From: Perkinsus olseni
Lineage: Eukaryota > Perkinsozoa > Perkinsida > Perkinsidae
Length of the DNA stretch: 64,000 nt
Assembly: GCA_013115135.1 (NCBI GenBank)
Contig: JABANP010000026.1
Location: 1 to 64,000 of the forward strand
Direction: 5' to 3'
In this document: piece after piece, positions 12,330-24,493 of the stretch
How positions within the stretch are numbered: the first letter of the stretch is position 1
How the letters are laid out: each line of letters opens with the position of its first letter
Position numbers and translations under genes: made by a program
Notes under the pieces: generated by a model
What the model saw: only the letters and a program-made list of their open reading frames with translations
What the model was told of the DNA's origin: nothing
The model's database searches: none

Positions 12330-15300
12330 GGTTTTCACAATTACACATAATGGGACATCGGCTTCCTGCGTACGGGGATCCAGCTCGGATGGGCTGCCGA
12401 ATGACGTCAGACTTAGACCCTGGCGAGTCGTGGAGGCGGTAGGAGATCTCGGGCGGCTGCCGGTGGTGAATACCTCGAGTGATCCTTTCCGTTGTTCGTG
12501 AAGCGGGCCATAGACAGGGGTTACTCGGGGCGGGCTCGTTCTCAGCTGCCACGCGCCCTCATCCACTGGCAACAAATGCGGTCGGTTCGGTTAAACCTAC
12601 TGCTGCCTAGTCGGCGAAGGGCATTACACGAGGTGCTGCCACCAACCCTGGTAACTTAACTTCCGCGCGGCTGGAGAGACGAGTTCTCGGCATTCCAGGC
12701 AGCTCTGCGCGGATAATGCGACTGTGCAGCTGGATGATAACGATGATGATCGCGGGTATTTTCGGCATAACACGTAAGGGCAACTTCTGGTGCGCGGTCG
12801 TTGATCTCACCAGTCTCGCCGGAAACTAAGTACGGCGGCACGGAACAATCCAACTTGCTCCGCGAACTAAGAACGAACTGGATTTCCCGGACTCCAACGT
12901 CGTCGACCAGATTGGGCACAAAACGAAACATGCGCACAAGATAGACATCTAAAACTCACCACAAAGGGTAACCATAAACATCGCCATTGAGGAGGACTCA
13001 TCAAGTAAGGCTATGTAAAATCCCACAACGCATACGATGAACGCCGCTAAGCTCGGGAATTACTGCCGTTGCGCGGAAGGGGCTGACAAAGACCAATGAC
13101 GGGGACTATAAAGCCATCACCGCCATAATTGGTACCTGGAATCGACGTGAAAGGGCGCTTGACTCTGGCCCGACCTTGATCTTGACCATAAGTAGTTGGT
13201 GCCAGCTACCACCTGGACAATCGAAGGTGTGCTGGAGGTCGGGAGGGCTTTCAATGGGCGATTCACAGCTTCCCACCGACATGGAACCCGAACTCAAAGA
13301 CACTGAGTCCCTCCCCATCACCTGGCTTCATGGCGGAACATATCGACGAGGGCTTCGTGGGCTGCATTGGATTTGTTGCTCTGCTTCGATGTGAGCGGAC
13401 AACGGTACTGAACTTCTTACGATCAAATTAACAGCCATTGCGCAAGCAACCACACATGTACGCATAATTAGTCATTAGGATGATAAAAAATACTAAACCG
13501 GACTTGGCTCTTTGGAAACAAAACCAAGACAAAGATCTCTAAGCAAAACAGCGTGGTGTAGTCTGGACACGCGGTGGTATCTTAACGTAATTTTGCACAA
13601 GAAGATGAAAAAACATCGACGTCAGTCCGCGGCTATTCGTTGTATCTTGCAGTGGTGGCCGCTAATCCCCTCTCGACGCTGCTGCTGCCGCTCTAGAAGG
13701 CGTGCAGCGCGATATCTCCGACAGCTCGAGTCAGGATCACTGAGAAAGCTGATACCGACACAACGACCTGACATTGGAGTATCGATCCAAACCTCGAGAA
13801 ACCGAGCTGGAGCCGTGTGATCCTAACGAATGAGCTAATACTACCAGCCGTGCGATGACAGCGTCATTAAGAGGCAATACCTATTCTTCTGGGCGAGAGG
13901 CAGGCAGCACCAACTGAAGTGAACGCTATCCCTCTTCGATGGTACTGCTGGCTGTTTGGTAATTGCGACGCGGCAGACCCGAAGAGCGTTCATATCACTC
14001 CAGAGTTGAGCCCCTCCTGGGGGTTAACTCCGACTGCTCGTATTTTGCGCTTTCCGTCCTAGAAGAACTCGGGATATGCAAAGGAATAACAATATGCGCA
14101 GTTCGAAATGGAACATTACCGCTGAATAGCGGCGTGCGTCGTGACGCGATGGCGGTGAATATCTCATCCGGAATTGTCCACTAAGAGGTGGTGAAGCTAC
14201 TATTCTCGCGCGCTGAGTCTTCCCAGCGGCTAGGAGCACTTCACGCACTAAAAGTCAAGCATCGGTTTACCTATCTACGGACTACTACAGTTGGAGGACG
14301 CTCCTCATCGCAAAGCCTCTTCCCGTACTACCGTAAAGACCATCCGGGCATTGACCGACACCTCTCTACAGGGCTCACGGCTGCGTCTGTGACGCTATCC
14401 ATCACGCTTCGCTCCGCTGCTTCATGCTGTTGCGTCCCGGCAGCGGTAATCTCCCTTCAGTACCGTTACGGGGCTTCCCCTCAGGTAACGCTTCCGCGAC
14501 ATAGGTCAGCTACGCCGCAATTTACCTCATTCCAGAACTCCCCACAGCATCCGTTTCCTCTACCGCAGCATGCGCTTTGATTTTCGCCAAAGTATCTTAT
14601 GAGCGGCGACTGCTCGCCGTCAGATTAAGGATGACCAGGAACCTGATAGTATGTGTTTCCCATCGGCAATGACACTGGCTGTAACGCAACGGCCGATAAA
14701 CCGCTGTACGGCGACAGACGATAGCACTATTGATTCCGCGCTGCCTCTTTACGCGCTCGTTCGCCGCTGATCTCAACTTCAGACGCTGATGAAACGCTTG
14801 TCTGGCGGTGCTCGCTCACAGCCGCCGCGTTAGCTCAGCTCCCTCCTTTATCCACCCTGGGCACCACAACACTGGGACATCTCATCCCGCCTACCGCCAA
14901 CCCTGATTAGAAGTTGATCCGGTAGGGGCTCCACCTTGAACAGAAGGGGCACCGGCATCAGTTGCCGCTACAGGCGGTCCCGAGGGGATATCCAATGGGG
15001 CCAGGGAAGCTCAGGTGCTGCAGAAAGCCTCACTTCCGATGCGGCACTGGAACCTTAAATGCCTCAATGCAGGTGCCGTCTCTCATCCTGATCTCTAAGG
15101 TGGGCACGGCTTCGAGCCTCCGGATCACGCTTAGCCATGGTTATGATTCTATTCAGCCGAGACCATCATCTCACTAAATGAGTGTGAACGAGGTTCCGCC
15201 AGGCAGGCCAGAACAGAATAACGCCATCAGACCTCCGCTCAATCGCCGCCAGCACTCAGTCCTACAAAGCCGGTCGTCCTGCCTCTGCGGGTGGGAGGGC

Positions 15301-15760
15301 TACTCGGCGCCTCGGGCTGCATCTGTAACTACGGATGGGGAACGATGCTGATGATAGCAGTGTAGTTATTCATAAAGACTAACGTCCCCAACCAGCGCTG
15401 AGGCAACAACCGTTGGTGGTTGCGAAAGGTCGGCAAGTCATCGCTGCCTCAGCGTGAAGATCGCCGAGGCCGGGCCGTCGTCGATGAAGACGCAAGTGGG
15501 TACACTCCGGAACTTTTACGGCTCATGAGGTAGATCGCGGGCATCCAGATCGATGAAGGCGTTCGCGGCGTCCCGGGTCTGCTATTCTCGCTGCGAAACT
15601 CACTCCTCCCCGTGCGCCATAAAGCCCGTTAACGGGCGCCGCTGGGGCTCACGGGAATCCGATCTGATGCAAAACGTCGAAAAGAACCACCGCATCCCCT
15701 ATCCGTGCTTACTGGCGTCGCTCATCGGCCTGCTGCTCGTCGCTGCCTGGGGATGATCGA
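12330..15760. other. Unassigned region, scattered minus-strand coding-like pieces
   Basis: Short open stretches on the minus strand at 12656-12937 (containing LVDDVGVREIQFVLSS) and 13106-13321 look compositionally like exons, and another piece at 14340-14500 reads as a charged helix. They match no family I know and I cannot chain them through convincing introns. The first exon of the METTL17 homologue may lie at 12.3-12.6 kb. The remainder to 15.7 kb contains no RNA gene or repeat that I can support. Confidence 0.35.
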
Positions 15761-15768
15761 CTGAGTAC

Positions 15769-17326
15769 CTACGGACAATCCGAAGAGTATTCTCGTGGTT
15801 TGCGGGATAAAGCGCTCTCCTTGCGTCTTTGCGGGATGACGCCGTCCGACGGCCACTCGAGGCTACCACCACCGTTCCTTCTCGACCTGAGGCCAGCAAA
15901 CGAGCAGCCATCAGAGTCTGCCCCAGCCCCACCACTCTGCGGCGCAGAGCGAGGCCAGACGTAGAGAGACTTATTCTTTATCGGTGGTAAGGGTAGCGTG
16001 ACAGCAGATTTACCAACACCAGCTGCGGCGGTAGGCTGCTCCAGGAAGCTAGATTCCGGAAGGCTGCGAGGCGCTGGTGTGCTGCTGAAAGGGAGAGGGT
16101 CCGGACGGTTTACAGCAGCGGCGACGCTTACCTCCGGTGCCACCACCATTGCCGCCTGCCGAACAAAAGTGTTAGGCCCGAGCCTGAGACTAAAGTGATA
16201 CGACCACGGTAGAGCTCCAGAGCTACTGGCAATGCAGAACCTGTTGACGACCTCCTCGGAGCCGATGCTGCACGAGGTCGCAGAGGGAGGCCCGAGGTTG
16301 GCCGACTGGCTGCTACCATCTGCTGAGGGAGACACTCCAGTACGGCCGAGGAAGAGCCTTGACTCACTGTGGGCTGAGGGGTTGGCGGAGTCCTGCAGGG
16401 CCAGCGGGGGCCTGCCGAATATCTGCGAAGGGAAAGAGGTATCGCCCGCCTCCCGCGCCGCTGCGCGTGCGCATCGCCGATGTTTGCGACTACAGTAACC
16501 ATATCACCCTAGCGAGCCAAGCGGACTCCGTCTGTTACCTGCCCTGTGGTGGGGTCCAGCCGAAGGACTTCGCTCCATCACCACATGGCGCCGCTCCGGG
16601 CATTCTCAGGACCTCCGTTCCCAGGCACTTCTCGGAATTACAAAGCGACCACTGCCGGACAGCATCAGGCCGGGCGGCAGCAGAGCACTGGAAGACCTGG
16701 CTCGAGAGAGCTACGAGTAGAGACCTCCTCGCGTAACGCTGCTGAGTACCACCGATCTGCGGTGGAACATCAGTTCGGGCCGCCCTGCTGCGGTCCTCTC
16801 CACCGGTCGCTCCCCCTCCAGAATCAGGCGCGGAAATCGGCGTATTAGATGAATTTGCAGAGTTTCTTGAGGGTCGATACAGGTCGAACCTGGACCGTTA
16901 CAGAACGAAGATTCCTCTGTGAGATTAGCGAGCGAATCCACCTACAACCATGCGGACCGTCTGGCCGCTTTCGGTGAGAATTCGTCCAAGTGTTTGTAGG
17001 GGCTCGTGAGAGATCACCTGCCCTCTAAAAATGAGCGCTGCAGCATCAGGGTCGATTTCAGCCTGAAATTGAGCGTATCTTTGCGACTTGTGCGATGCAA
17101 GCGTCAACCTCCCGACCTCTCGGTGTATCCGATCCATAAGATCTGCCACGGTCTCGGTATGTGGGTTCACGTTATACGTGAGCGTGACACCGTTCATTCT
17201 TCGCACATGAACGACCCAAGTTCCATCCTCGGCGGTGGTGTTTTCGTTGCTAGTAGCGGCATTGGTATTTCCCATAGAAGTATCTTTGGATGTCGACGAC
17301 GCCGAAGGTTGATCAGGAGAGGACAT
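15769..17326 (-). CDS. Ubiquitin-like-domain protein with probable Ser/Pro-rich tail
   Basis: The start is ATG at 17324-17326 (MSSPDQPSASST). A Ser/Thr-rich leader of about 35 residues is followed by a ubiquitin-like fold of about 80 residues: WVVHVRRMNGVTLTYNV, then TVADLMDRIHREVG, AALIFRGQVI, PLQTLGRILTESGQTVRMVV. The LIFRGQ-x-L-x-DY-like core is typical of UBL domains in shuttle factors such as ubiquilin or BAG6. There is no C-terminal di-Gly for conjugation. The frame closes at 16925, but a GTAGGT donor just before suggests splicing into downstream open, low-complexity stretches (16.52-16.85 kb and 15.77-16.34 kb, rich in Ser, Pro, Gly), giving a BAG6/ubiquilin-like layout. That continuation is inferred and the end uncertain. 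The UBL part itself is firm. The gene lies about 90 bp downstream of uS8m on the same strand. Confidence 0.6.
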
Positions 17327-17414
17327 GAGAAACGCAAATATACTGCAAGATCCCTCCCTTCCAGCGTCACCAACTGCAACGCGACAGCCGTTAACGGTTC
17401 CCAGAAACATGCGC

Positions 17415-17966
17415 TCAGCACCACTTCTGCGCACCGGTATTGATGGCGAAGATGACCTTACCCCCGACGCCCAGCTCGATGCACTCCCGATGGGTCATGA
17501 ACCCTTCTGGGGTCTGCATTACCCATGTCCCAGTATTCATCCTGAGGGCAGCATGACCGCTGCGGCACAAAATTCCCAAGGCCCTCTCCTCACCCTGTCC
17601 GCTCCTTGAGCTCATGCGGCAGCAGCCAGATGTCTCGGCTTGGCTTCGACACGACTTGAATGTTGCGGATGACGGGAGCGACTGACGACTCGAGTGCGAA
17701 GGCCTCCGGGTGCCCGATGGTCGCGTACATTGATAGCGTTTAAGGAGGATATTGATACGGTTGCCCTCTACTACGAATCCTCTTATGAACCCCTCCCGCT
17801 GCAGCAGCTTTAATAAGTGAACCTGCGCAGGTATCTTGAGGTCGACCTTGACACGGACAGGTCGTCGATGGTATCTTACGTTCATCGTGCTGTAGGGGCA
17901 CCTTTGGACCGGCGCTGTCGCCGTTAGCAGGCTCGTTACCATCTCACATGCCTTCTGCATCTTCAA
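17415..17966 (-). CDS. MRPS8: Mitochondrial small-subunit ribosomal protein uS8
   Basis: Three exons reconstruct a bacterial/mitochondrial-type S8 that binds the central domain of the small-subunit rRNA. Exon 1 starts at ATG 17966 and carries VKVDLKIPAQVHLLKLLQRE, GFIRGFVVEG and INILLKRYQ. A 47-nt intron (GTACGC...GTCAG) leads to APVIRNIQVVSKPSRDIWLL, matching the family's pvI-x-x-I-x-x-vSKP. A second intron (GTGAGG...CCTCAG) leads to MQTPEGFMTHRECIELGVGG, the S8 signature near the C-terminus. The extra N-terminal residues could be a targeting peptide. The protein is of usual bacterial length (about 150 residues), shorter than extended eukaryotic cytosolic uS8, and its T-x-x-G-x-M-T-x-R motif is the organellar form. 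Confidence 0.88.
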   Translation of the reverse strand: MKMQKACEMVTSLLTATAPVQRCPYSTMNVRYHRRPVRVKVDLKIPAQVHLLKLLQREGFIRGFVVEGNRINILLKRYQCTRPSGTRRPSHSSRQSLPSSATFKSCRSQAETSGCCRMSSRSGQGEERALGILCRSGHAALRMNTGTWVMQTPEGFMTHRECIELGVGGKVIFAINTGAQKWC

Positions 17967-18057
17967 AAAACAAGACTCAACTCAGTTCATGGCCTAAGCA
18001 GCACGTCGACTCTGAGTGAGATTGCGCACGCCCAAGCAATCGATTGTTCTGGCACCC

Positions 18058-19747
18058 ATGGAGAAGTCTTCCGTAAAGGCCTGCAACTCGCAGCTTCCTA
18101 AGGCCGTTAGTGCCCTTCTCAAGTACGTCCCAGGGTACACAGCGGTATTCATCAGCCTCTATGCTCTTAGCGCTCGAAAAAAATCTCCGTCCGGACTGTC
18201 AGAATGTCGATTTTCGGTCGTGCGAGTAGCGTCACGCAGAATTGAGGGTCTCACGTCCGTTGGTGGCACTTCACCTCGTTAACAGCTCTGAGCTGTTCAA
18301 TAAGCGCACTGCGAAAGATACCTCTCCTCTGGACGTTCGCGGGTGGTGAGCATGCTTTGACCTCAGATACTCTGCGAAGAATTCAGAAGAGAAGGCCACC
18401 AAGGACCTCCTGGCCGAGGAGGCTGGCGATACCGTCACTGTACAGATCAACGTGGATAAGATACAGGGGAAGGCTGATAACAAGTATCGCTTGATGTACT
18501 AATGGGGGATGGGAGAGGGGTTGCCACCAGCGGAGTCGTTTTCTTCGGGCGTATCGTAGAATTCCGTACCATCTCATCACCTATTCGCATGCTGCTTTGC
18601 TCCGCCGATAAGACTGTTTTTATCAGACAAGTGCCTCACTCGATCCACGGCAAGAACGGTCTCGAGGGATTGTCTATTTGCCTTATCGCCCGGGACCCCA
18701 AGCAGACAGCACAGAAGCTGGTCGCCAAGTACTCGGCACTCTGGGAGGTATCTTAGGTTGATGCGTGCATCCTACAGGTACAGCCTGCCCATCCATAAGA
18801 TAGTCACCATTAAGGCGCTCCGATCTAAGTAGGCGTGTGGAGGGAATCTTGTCGAGGAGTATCTTGGCACCCTTAGGTACGCGGCCCGCTTCGAGCTCCT
18901 CCGGGATCTGGCCAACGCCCACGATGTCTTCCTTTGCGACTCCTCGGTGGCCGACATGCTCCCTAATCTCCTCGGCAAATACTTCTACCATCACAAGAAG
19001 CAAAAGATACCGTAAAATCGACCAAATCTCGGTAGCTTGAGTATCTCTCTGTGCTGTCAGGGTTCCTGTCAAGTGGCCCTCCTCCGTAAACGTCGACCCG
19101 ACTAAGCAGGTGGAGAAGGCCCTCAACAGTACTCCCTTGGGAGATGCCTTTCTCTCGGCTCTCAGTTCGCCTCTAAGGTACCCGTTACCGGAAGAGCACC
19201 GGAGCAAGCATCAGCGTGCGGATTGGTGACACTTCTATGTCCAAGGAGTAGGACGATTCTATTTTCCGTTCGTTGCGAAAGAGGTGGTATCTATCGTAGG
19301 GACCTTGTGGAGAATGCTGAGGTCGTCCTTGCTGCCTTGTCGAGCGACATGCTGTCGTTGAAGCGCAAGATCCTGAGTGTGGGCGTGCAGAGCACCGACT
19401 CTATCATGTTGCCTGTGTGGACGGCTAAGCCGGCAGCGGCTAAGTCGGTGGAGGAGAAGCCTGAGAAGAAGGGCACCAAGCGAGTACGCTTCGCGGAGGC
19501 TGCTGAGGAGGAGGAAGAGGAGCAAGAGGACGTCGGCAAGCTGAAGCTGTCAGAGGTCCCGGTGGGCAAATTGGAGGAGGTGGGAATTGAACTGGGGACC
19601 TATAGCTGAGTGAACTGGGTCACGCTTCAGAGACGTGAGAAGAAGCGTGCGGCTGTTGCAGCTGAGGCCCCTCGGAAGATCTTGAAGGTCTCGGAGAAGA
19701 AGGGCAAGAAGAAGACCGCCCCTAAGAAGAAGCTACGTACCAAATAA
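18058..19747 (+). CDS. RSL1D1: Ribosomal L1 domain-containing protein (RSL1D1/Cic1/Utp30 type)
   Basis: Nucleolar ribosome-biogenesis factor with an L1-like RNA-binding fold, spread over about seven exons. Exon 1 starts MEKSSVKACNSQLPKAVSALLKY. Next come VTVQINVDKIQ (18.43 kb), VPHSIHGKNGLEGLSICLIA (18.63 kb) with RDPKQTAQKLVAKY, then FELLRDLANAHDVFLCDSS and MLPNLLGKYFYHHKKQKIP (18.88-19.01 kb), the family's hallmark segment. VPVKWPSS follows at 19.06 kb, then SVRIGDTSMS spliced to DLVENAEVVLAAL (19.22-19.34 kb). The C-terminal third is a Lys/Glu-rich tail (19.43-19.59 kb) plus a last exon rich in Lys (19630-19747, stop TAA), typical of nucleolar proteins. Introns are short GT-AG. It is followed 174 bp later by the GNL3 gene on the same strand. 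Confidence 0.87.
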
Positions 19748-19921
19748 GTATCTGAGCTTCACCATCGCCAGACGTACTCTACCTGCCTCCTACCAGGGCA
19801 CTGTCCTCATATCGAGTAACGTTTCTTCCACGTACAGTGGTTGCCTGGTCGCGTTGAAGTTGATCATTCTCAAGGGACCATCGTTAGCCCCTGTCCTCCT
19901 CCTCCTTTTGACTCCCCCGCT

Positions 19922-22536
19922 ATGAAGATCAAGAAGCCTTCTAGGAGACAGACGTTGAATAGGAAGTACAACATTCAGAAGAAGGTCGTGTTTTGGGGAG
20001 CCTGTGGCCTCGAAGACGCCGGGCTTGGTGTCAGGTGAAAGAACATAACCGGAAGGTGAAGAAGCAGGCCCGAGTCGCTAGGAAGTCCGGCGTTGTGGTG
20101 TCGAAGAAGAGGAGAGATCCCGGCATTCCCAACAGCTGGCCCTTCAAGCAGGAGGTTAGCTACACCGTAGCTGCTGAGTTGGGGAAGGTGTGGTATGTAG
20201 GTGCTGAACGACATGGAGAAGAGGAAGATGGAGATAGAGGCTAATAGGAAGCGTGAGAGGGAGCTGCGCAAGAAGGTAACAATGCTTTGGCGGGTCGTGA
20301 ACTAGAACCGATTCGATGGTCGTGGTAGGGCTTACCGGTGCAGCCAGTAGTGTCAAAGAAGAAGCAGGATAAGATTGTGAAGTCCCTTGCTGAGCTGAAG
20401 TCTGAGGCCGAGCGACGGACGAGGTACACATAGCTACTAGCAACCCTAGATCATATCCTGTTGTTGCCAGGCTTTACGACCGGTCAGCGGACGCCCTTAT
20501 TGGCTCTTCGACTTCTGTGAGGGATATGCACAGCGTCACGCACCTAGGGAGCAACTCCAAGGAGGTAGACTAGGCTCTAACGACGTTTGATTCACCTATT
20601 GCTACTCCGCACAGGCCCAGAACACTCGGAGGGCCTACTACAGGGAGCTGAGGAAGGTGATGGGCATGGCTGATGTGGTTGTGGAGGTAGGCGGCAGCAC
20701 TTCTGGCTGTGTAGCGCCTGGATGGTTGTGAGGTAGGTGTTGGATGCTCGAGACCCTATGAGCTGTCGATGCAAGAGCCTGGAGGAGGAGATACTGTCCC
20801 ACGGCAAGAAGGTCATCCTCCTGCTCAATAAGATAGGTGAGAGTATTGGAATCTTTGGTCTTCGTGTAGTACTACCTTCAACCTTAGATTTGGTCCCGAA
20901 GGAGGCTGTCCAGGCATGGTTAGCCTATCTCCGCAAGGACTTCCCTACCATTGCATTCAAGGCTGCTAGGAGCTCGGGAGACCGTAGGCTGTGAAGTGAC
21001 CGCGCGGTCCTCTGATAGTGTGGTCCATCACAGGTCAAACCGGGCGAGCGATCGCCGCCGAGAGCGCCTCCGAGGGTCTGCTGAAGTCCAGCTACGGCGT
21101 CATCGGCAGCGATGCGTTGCTGCAGCTGTTGAAGAACTACGCCAGGTAAGGCCTTCGATCTGCTGCCTCTCGGCAGGAGGACTTGTCTCAGGGGCGTTGG
21201 AACTGGTCGTATTAACGTTGGTATTGTTGGCTACCCTAACGTGGGTAAGTCGTCTGTGATCAACTCCATGAAGCGAGGGAAGGGTGTTCACCTTATGACT
21301 GGGAATCGTGCCGGGGTCACCAAGCAAATGCAGGAGGTCCAAATCGATAAGACGGTAAGCCGCCGGCCCTCTTGCTACTTGTCACTGGTCTTCGTTCTAG
21401 GTCAGCCTTCTTGACTGTCCGGGTGTGATCTTCTCGGGCTCTGAGGAGTCGGCCAGCAACACTTCCAGTCTGGTAATAGACAGGTGTCTTGGTGGGTGTA
21501 GCGGTATGTTGGATCCCTCAGGTCATCCGGCAGTCCGTCAACGTCGATGCCCTCGAGGACCCGATGCCGGTCGTTGAGGCCCTGGTCAAGCGTACGCCTC
21601 GTAACGCGGTCTTGAAGCACTTCAAGGTAAGCTTCATGGGAAGTTCATGCATCAACTGAAGATGTCTGCAGATGCCCGCTTTCGAGTCGGTGACCGAGCT
21701 GGTCGGTCATGTATGTCGGACAAGAGGCAAGCTCCGTCGTGGCGGCGCCCCTGACTTCCGACAGGGTGCCAAGGACGTCCTCAGGGAGTGGACCAGTGGA
21801 CGGTTGCGGTAATAATGAGGAGGATTATCACTATGACACGCCTTACTCTATCTCGGTTAGATTCTTCTGCATGCCTCCTGCCACCGACAAGGGCAAGACC
21901 TTCGCCAAGGTTGTGGCCGCTGCCAGCCCTGAGTTCGACATTGACGCTCTCTTCAGCCAGGTGAGGGAGAGGTGAAGCCTCAACGTACGACAAGGAGCCG
22001 GGTTGTGTCTTTAGGCCGACACTAACGCGGAAGCAGCAGCTGGGGCTGAGTTCAGCGGCTCCGCCCATCACGCTGCCCAGAGTGGCGATATGGGCGTTGA
22101 TATGGTCGTTGATGACAGCGCCATGGAGAGCAGCGAGGAAGAGGAGGGTGAGGAGGTCGCTGAGGTGGATGATGATGAAGAGGAGGAAGAAGTTCCGGTG
22201 GGTGGCAGCGGAGTTGGGGATGGAGTGGTAGGAGGGTTGGCATTCTTGTTAGATTCTGGTCGATGAGGCTGCCGAGGAGAAGAAGACTCCGAGCAAATCT
22301 AGAGCGGAAAAACGGATATTCACGGGATTGAACCCGCGTGTGAATCGTGACATTAAGAAGAAGACCAAGGAGATGAAGCGCAACCAGGGAAAGAAGGAGA
22401 GGAGGCAACAGGCGCAGCAGATGGACGTAAGCACATGATCGTGATGGGGAACTCTCAGACTGCTGCTGCTCAGGCGTCCGATACTGCGATGGATGATGGC
22501 GACGACAGCTACAACTTCCAAAGGGACTTCAAGTGA
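19922..22536 (+). CDS. GNL3: Nucleostemin/GNL3-like circularly permuted nucleolar GTPase
   Basis: The start ATG 19922 gives [20 protein letters not shown], spliced to [19 protein letters not shown], the basic nucleolar domain of GNL3. [13 protein letters not shown] is the family signature. A coiled basic segment follows (20.2-20.4 kb). The G motifs occur in permuted order: [12 protein letters not shown] (20.74 kb), LLLNKI spliced to DLVPKEAV (G4, 20.82-20.91 kb), [20 protein letters not shown] (G1, 21.21-21.27 kb), [11 protein letters not shown] (G2), and [11 protein letters not shown] (G3, 21.41 kb). The tail is very acidic (22.12-22.20 kb), then basic, ending SYNFQRDFK and TGA at 22534-22536. 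About ten exons are joined by GTAAGC/GTAAGT-type introns. It acts in pre-60S ribosome maturation. Confidence 0.92.
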
Positions 22537-22833
22537 TTCCATCTCTTGTGTATTATCACCGGCAGCCGCCACTACGTCAGCAATACCACTCCTTCACCAA
22601 CACGTTAAACCGTTTCTCGTACTGTAAAGAAGGTGCCTTGTTGAGTTGGTCCTATCTGGGAGAGGACGATGCGGGCATGTCGATTGCACTGCATACCGGA
22701 AGCACGCCGTAAATGGTTGAGGGAATTGCTCCGAGACTAGCATGGGCAATGCCTTCGAGCCGCTGGGATGTAGTTTAACGGTTCACGGTCGCGGGGTCGA
22801 GGATGACTTCTCACAGTAGCGTTCGTTTCCTTG
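22537..22833. promoter_or_regulatory. Intergenic spacer upstream of DOLPP1-like copy 1
   Basis: About 300 bp between the GNL3 stop and the first dolichyldiphosphatase-like start. No open frame, tRNA or repeat was seen. It presumably holds the GNL3 3' end and the promoter of the array's first gene. Confidence 0.3.
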
Positions 22834-24493
22834 ATGGGTAAGGTGGATGCATGCCTACCGCAGTGGTATGTCGACAGTGACAGCGAGTGTCCTTATGGTA
22901 GGCCCCTTTACGGACGCCCATGCTCTCCAACTCTGTCCCAGGCACCCATCTGGCGGGGGATGTAACCCTTCCCTACGATGCTGGCTTCTTACAGGGGCTC
23001 TCGGTCATGTTTGGCTACATCCCCTATGCTGCTGGTATCTTCCTCATCCTCATCATGTTGTAAGTCTACTAGCCCAACGATGCTCACGTAGAATTTCTCC
23101 TTCAGTTGGCGGAGAGGTCTCCACGAGTACAGTATCATCTTATTCGGCATCATCGTAGTAGTGTCCAACGAGTTCGGTTGGAAGCACATAGTGAGTCATC
23201 ACCCTCCACCACCCACGACAGCGGGAAGTTGTGCCTTCAGGTGGCCCAGCCGAGGCCGGTCGGATCCTGCTGCATCACCTGTGGTATGCCCTCTTCCCAT
23301 GCAGTCATCGCCACTGCGCTATGGACGATACTAGTGCTGGACTTTTCGTATAGAGTCGGTCAGACACCACAGGGCTACAGCGTGAGTGCCGCCGGCTGCC
23401 GCCAGACGCCTGCTGGGAATCCACGTCTCTTATACACCTATGTTCGTACAGTCCCCTTGGGAAGTTTTTCCGGTCCGGAAAAATCGGAGCCTTCGGTGCC
23501 AACGCGGGGAGTCCTCGTGCCTAAAATTCTTATCGAGTTCGATAGCTAACTCACCTGCTACTGCCCTACTCTCTCCCAGGTTAGCCCGTCCTCTTTTGTA
23601 AGTCGATTTCGAACCTTTCTGCACGCTGGCCATATACTACCAACAGCCTCTGTTATTTCCCAAGGTACCCGTGTACTGCAGGCGTGTATGCTGCACCTTG
23701 TAGTGATGATCAGATCACTTTGTCGTGGCAGCCGGCTTTTGGTCCCTAGCACTGTTACCTGTCCCCCTCTCTCGAGTCATCCTCAAGGATCATACTGCCC
23801 AGCAGGTCTTCATGGCTGGCATCATCGGTAATGCCAACATTCTTCCGTGGGCTTTTCTCGAGCCAAGCGGTCCGCTCTCCCTCCCATAAACCCATACTAA
23901 CCTCGGTGCGGAGCATGTCGGGTTCGGCCAAACTGAATCCAGGGACACCGCCGCCGGCTGGCAAATTTCCTCACTGATTCTATTACTGGTAGGTGTCGTT
24001 GAGGCCATCATCTGGTTCCTGCTCTTGCTGCTGCTGCGTGTCAAGACAGAGGAGTATGCGGGCCATCGGTGGCTGAAGGGATGCTTAGTGAGTTTTTCAC
24101 GCGTCTTGGCTGTCGGGGTTCGGAAGCTTCGTTGCGTGATAGTTGACATAATCCGTAGTGTTTCATCCGCTGCAACCACCCTAGGCGTGGCTCCTTCCCG
24201 TTGTCCATGGCGCGCGCCATGTCCAGTGACGCGGGATGAACAGCACCTTGCTCATTGCATTGGTCGGCGAATGGTATGACTCTCGTTATTTTCAGATTCA
24301 TAACTGGCCAGCACCTCGCTGTTACGTTCCCTTGAAGAGCGGTGATGCGGTTGAAGGCAGCGGCGTCGTGTCACCACCGAGCACCGAGGGATTGAACTCT
24401 CCATGTCAGCCGACCGAGGCATCGCCGCTGGAGTCACCTCTCGGCTCTGCCCCGAATCCCGATACTCGGCCGGCGCTACCGGAATCAGCCTAG
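22834..24493 (+). CDS. DOLPP1: Dolichyldiphosphatase-like PAP2 phosphatase, copy 1
   Basis: ER-membrane enzyme family that hydrolyses dolichyl pyrophosphate on the luminal side to recycle the N-glycosylation carrier. The start ATG 22834 gives MGKVDACLPQWYVDSDSECP. After an intron, GYIPYAAGIFLILIML is a membrane helix (23.03 kb). The PAP2 motifs follow: C1 VAQPRPVG (23.25 kb), C2 GMPSSHAV (23.29 kb) and C3 SRVILKDHTAQQVFM (about 23.77 kb), each ordered as in DOLPP1, whose C3 also has Gln where other PAP2 enzymes have Asp. The C-terminus contains IHNWPAPRCYV (24.3 kb) and a Pro/Ser-rich tail to the TGA/TAG-closed end at 24493. It is the most diverged of the four units. Exons are separated by introns with donors such as GTGAGTGCC after GYS. 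Confidence 0.82.
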
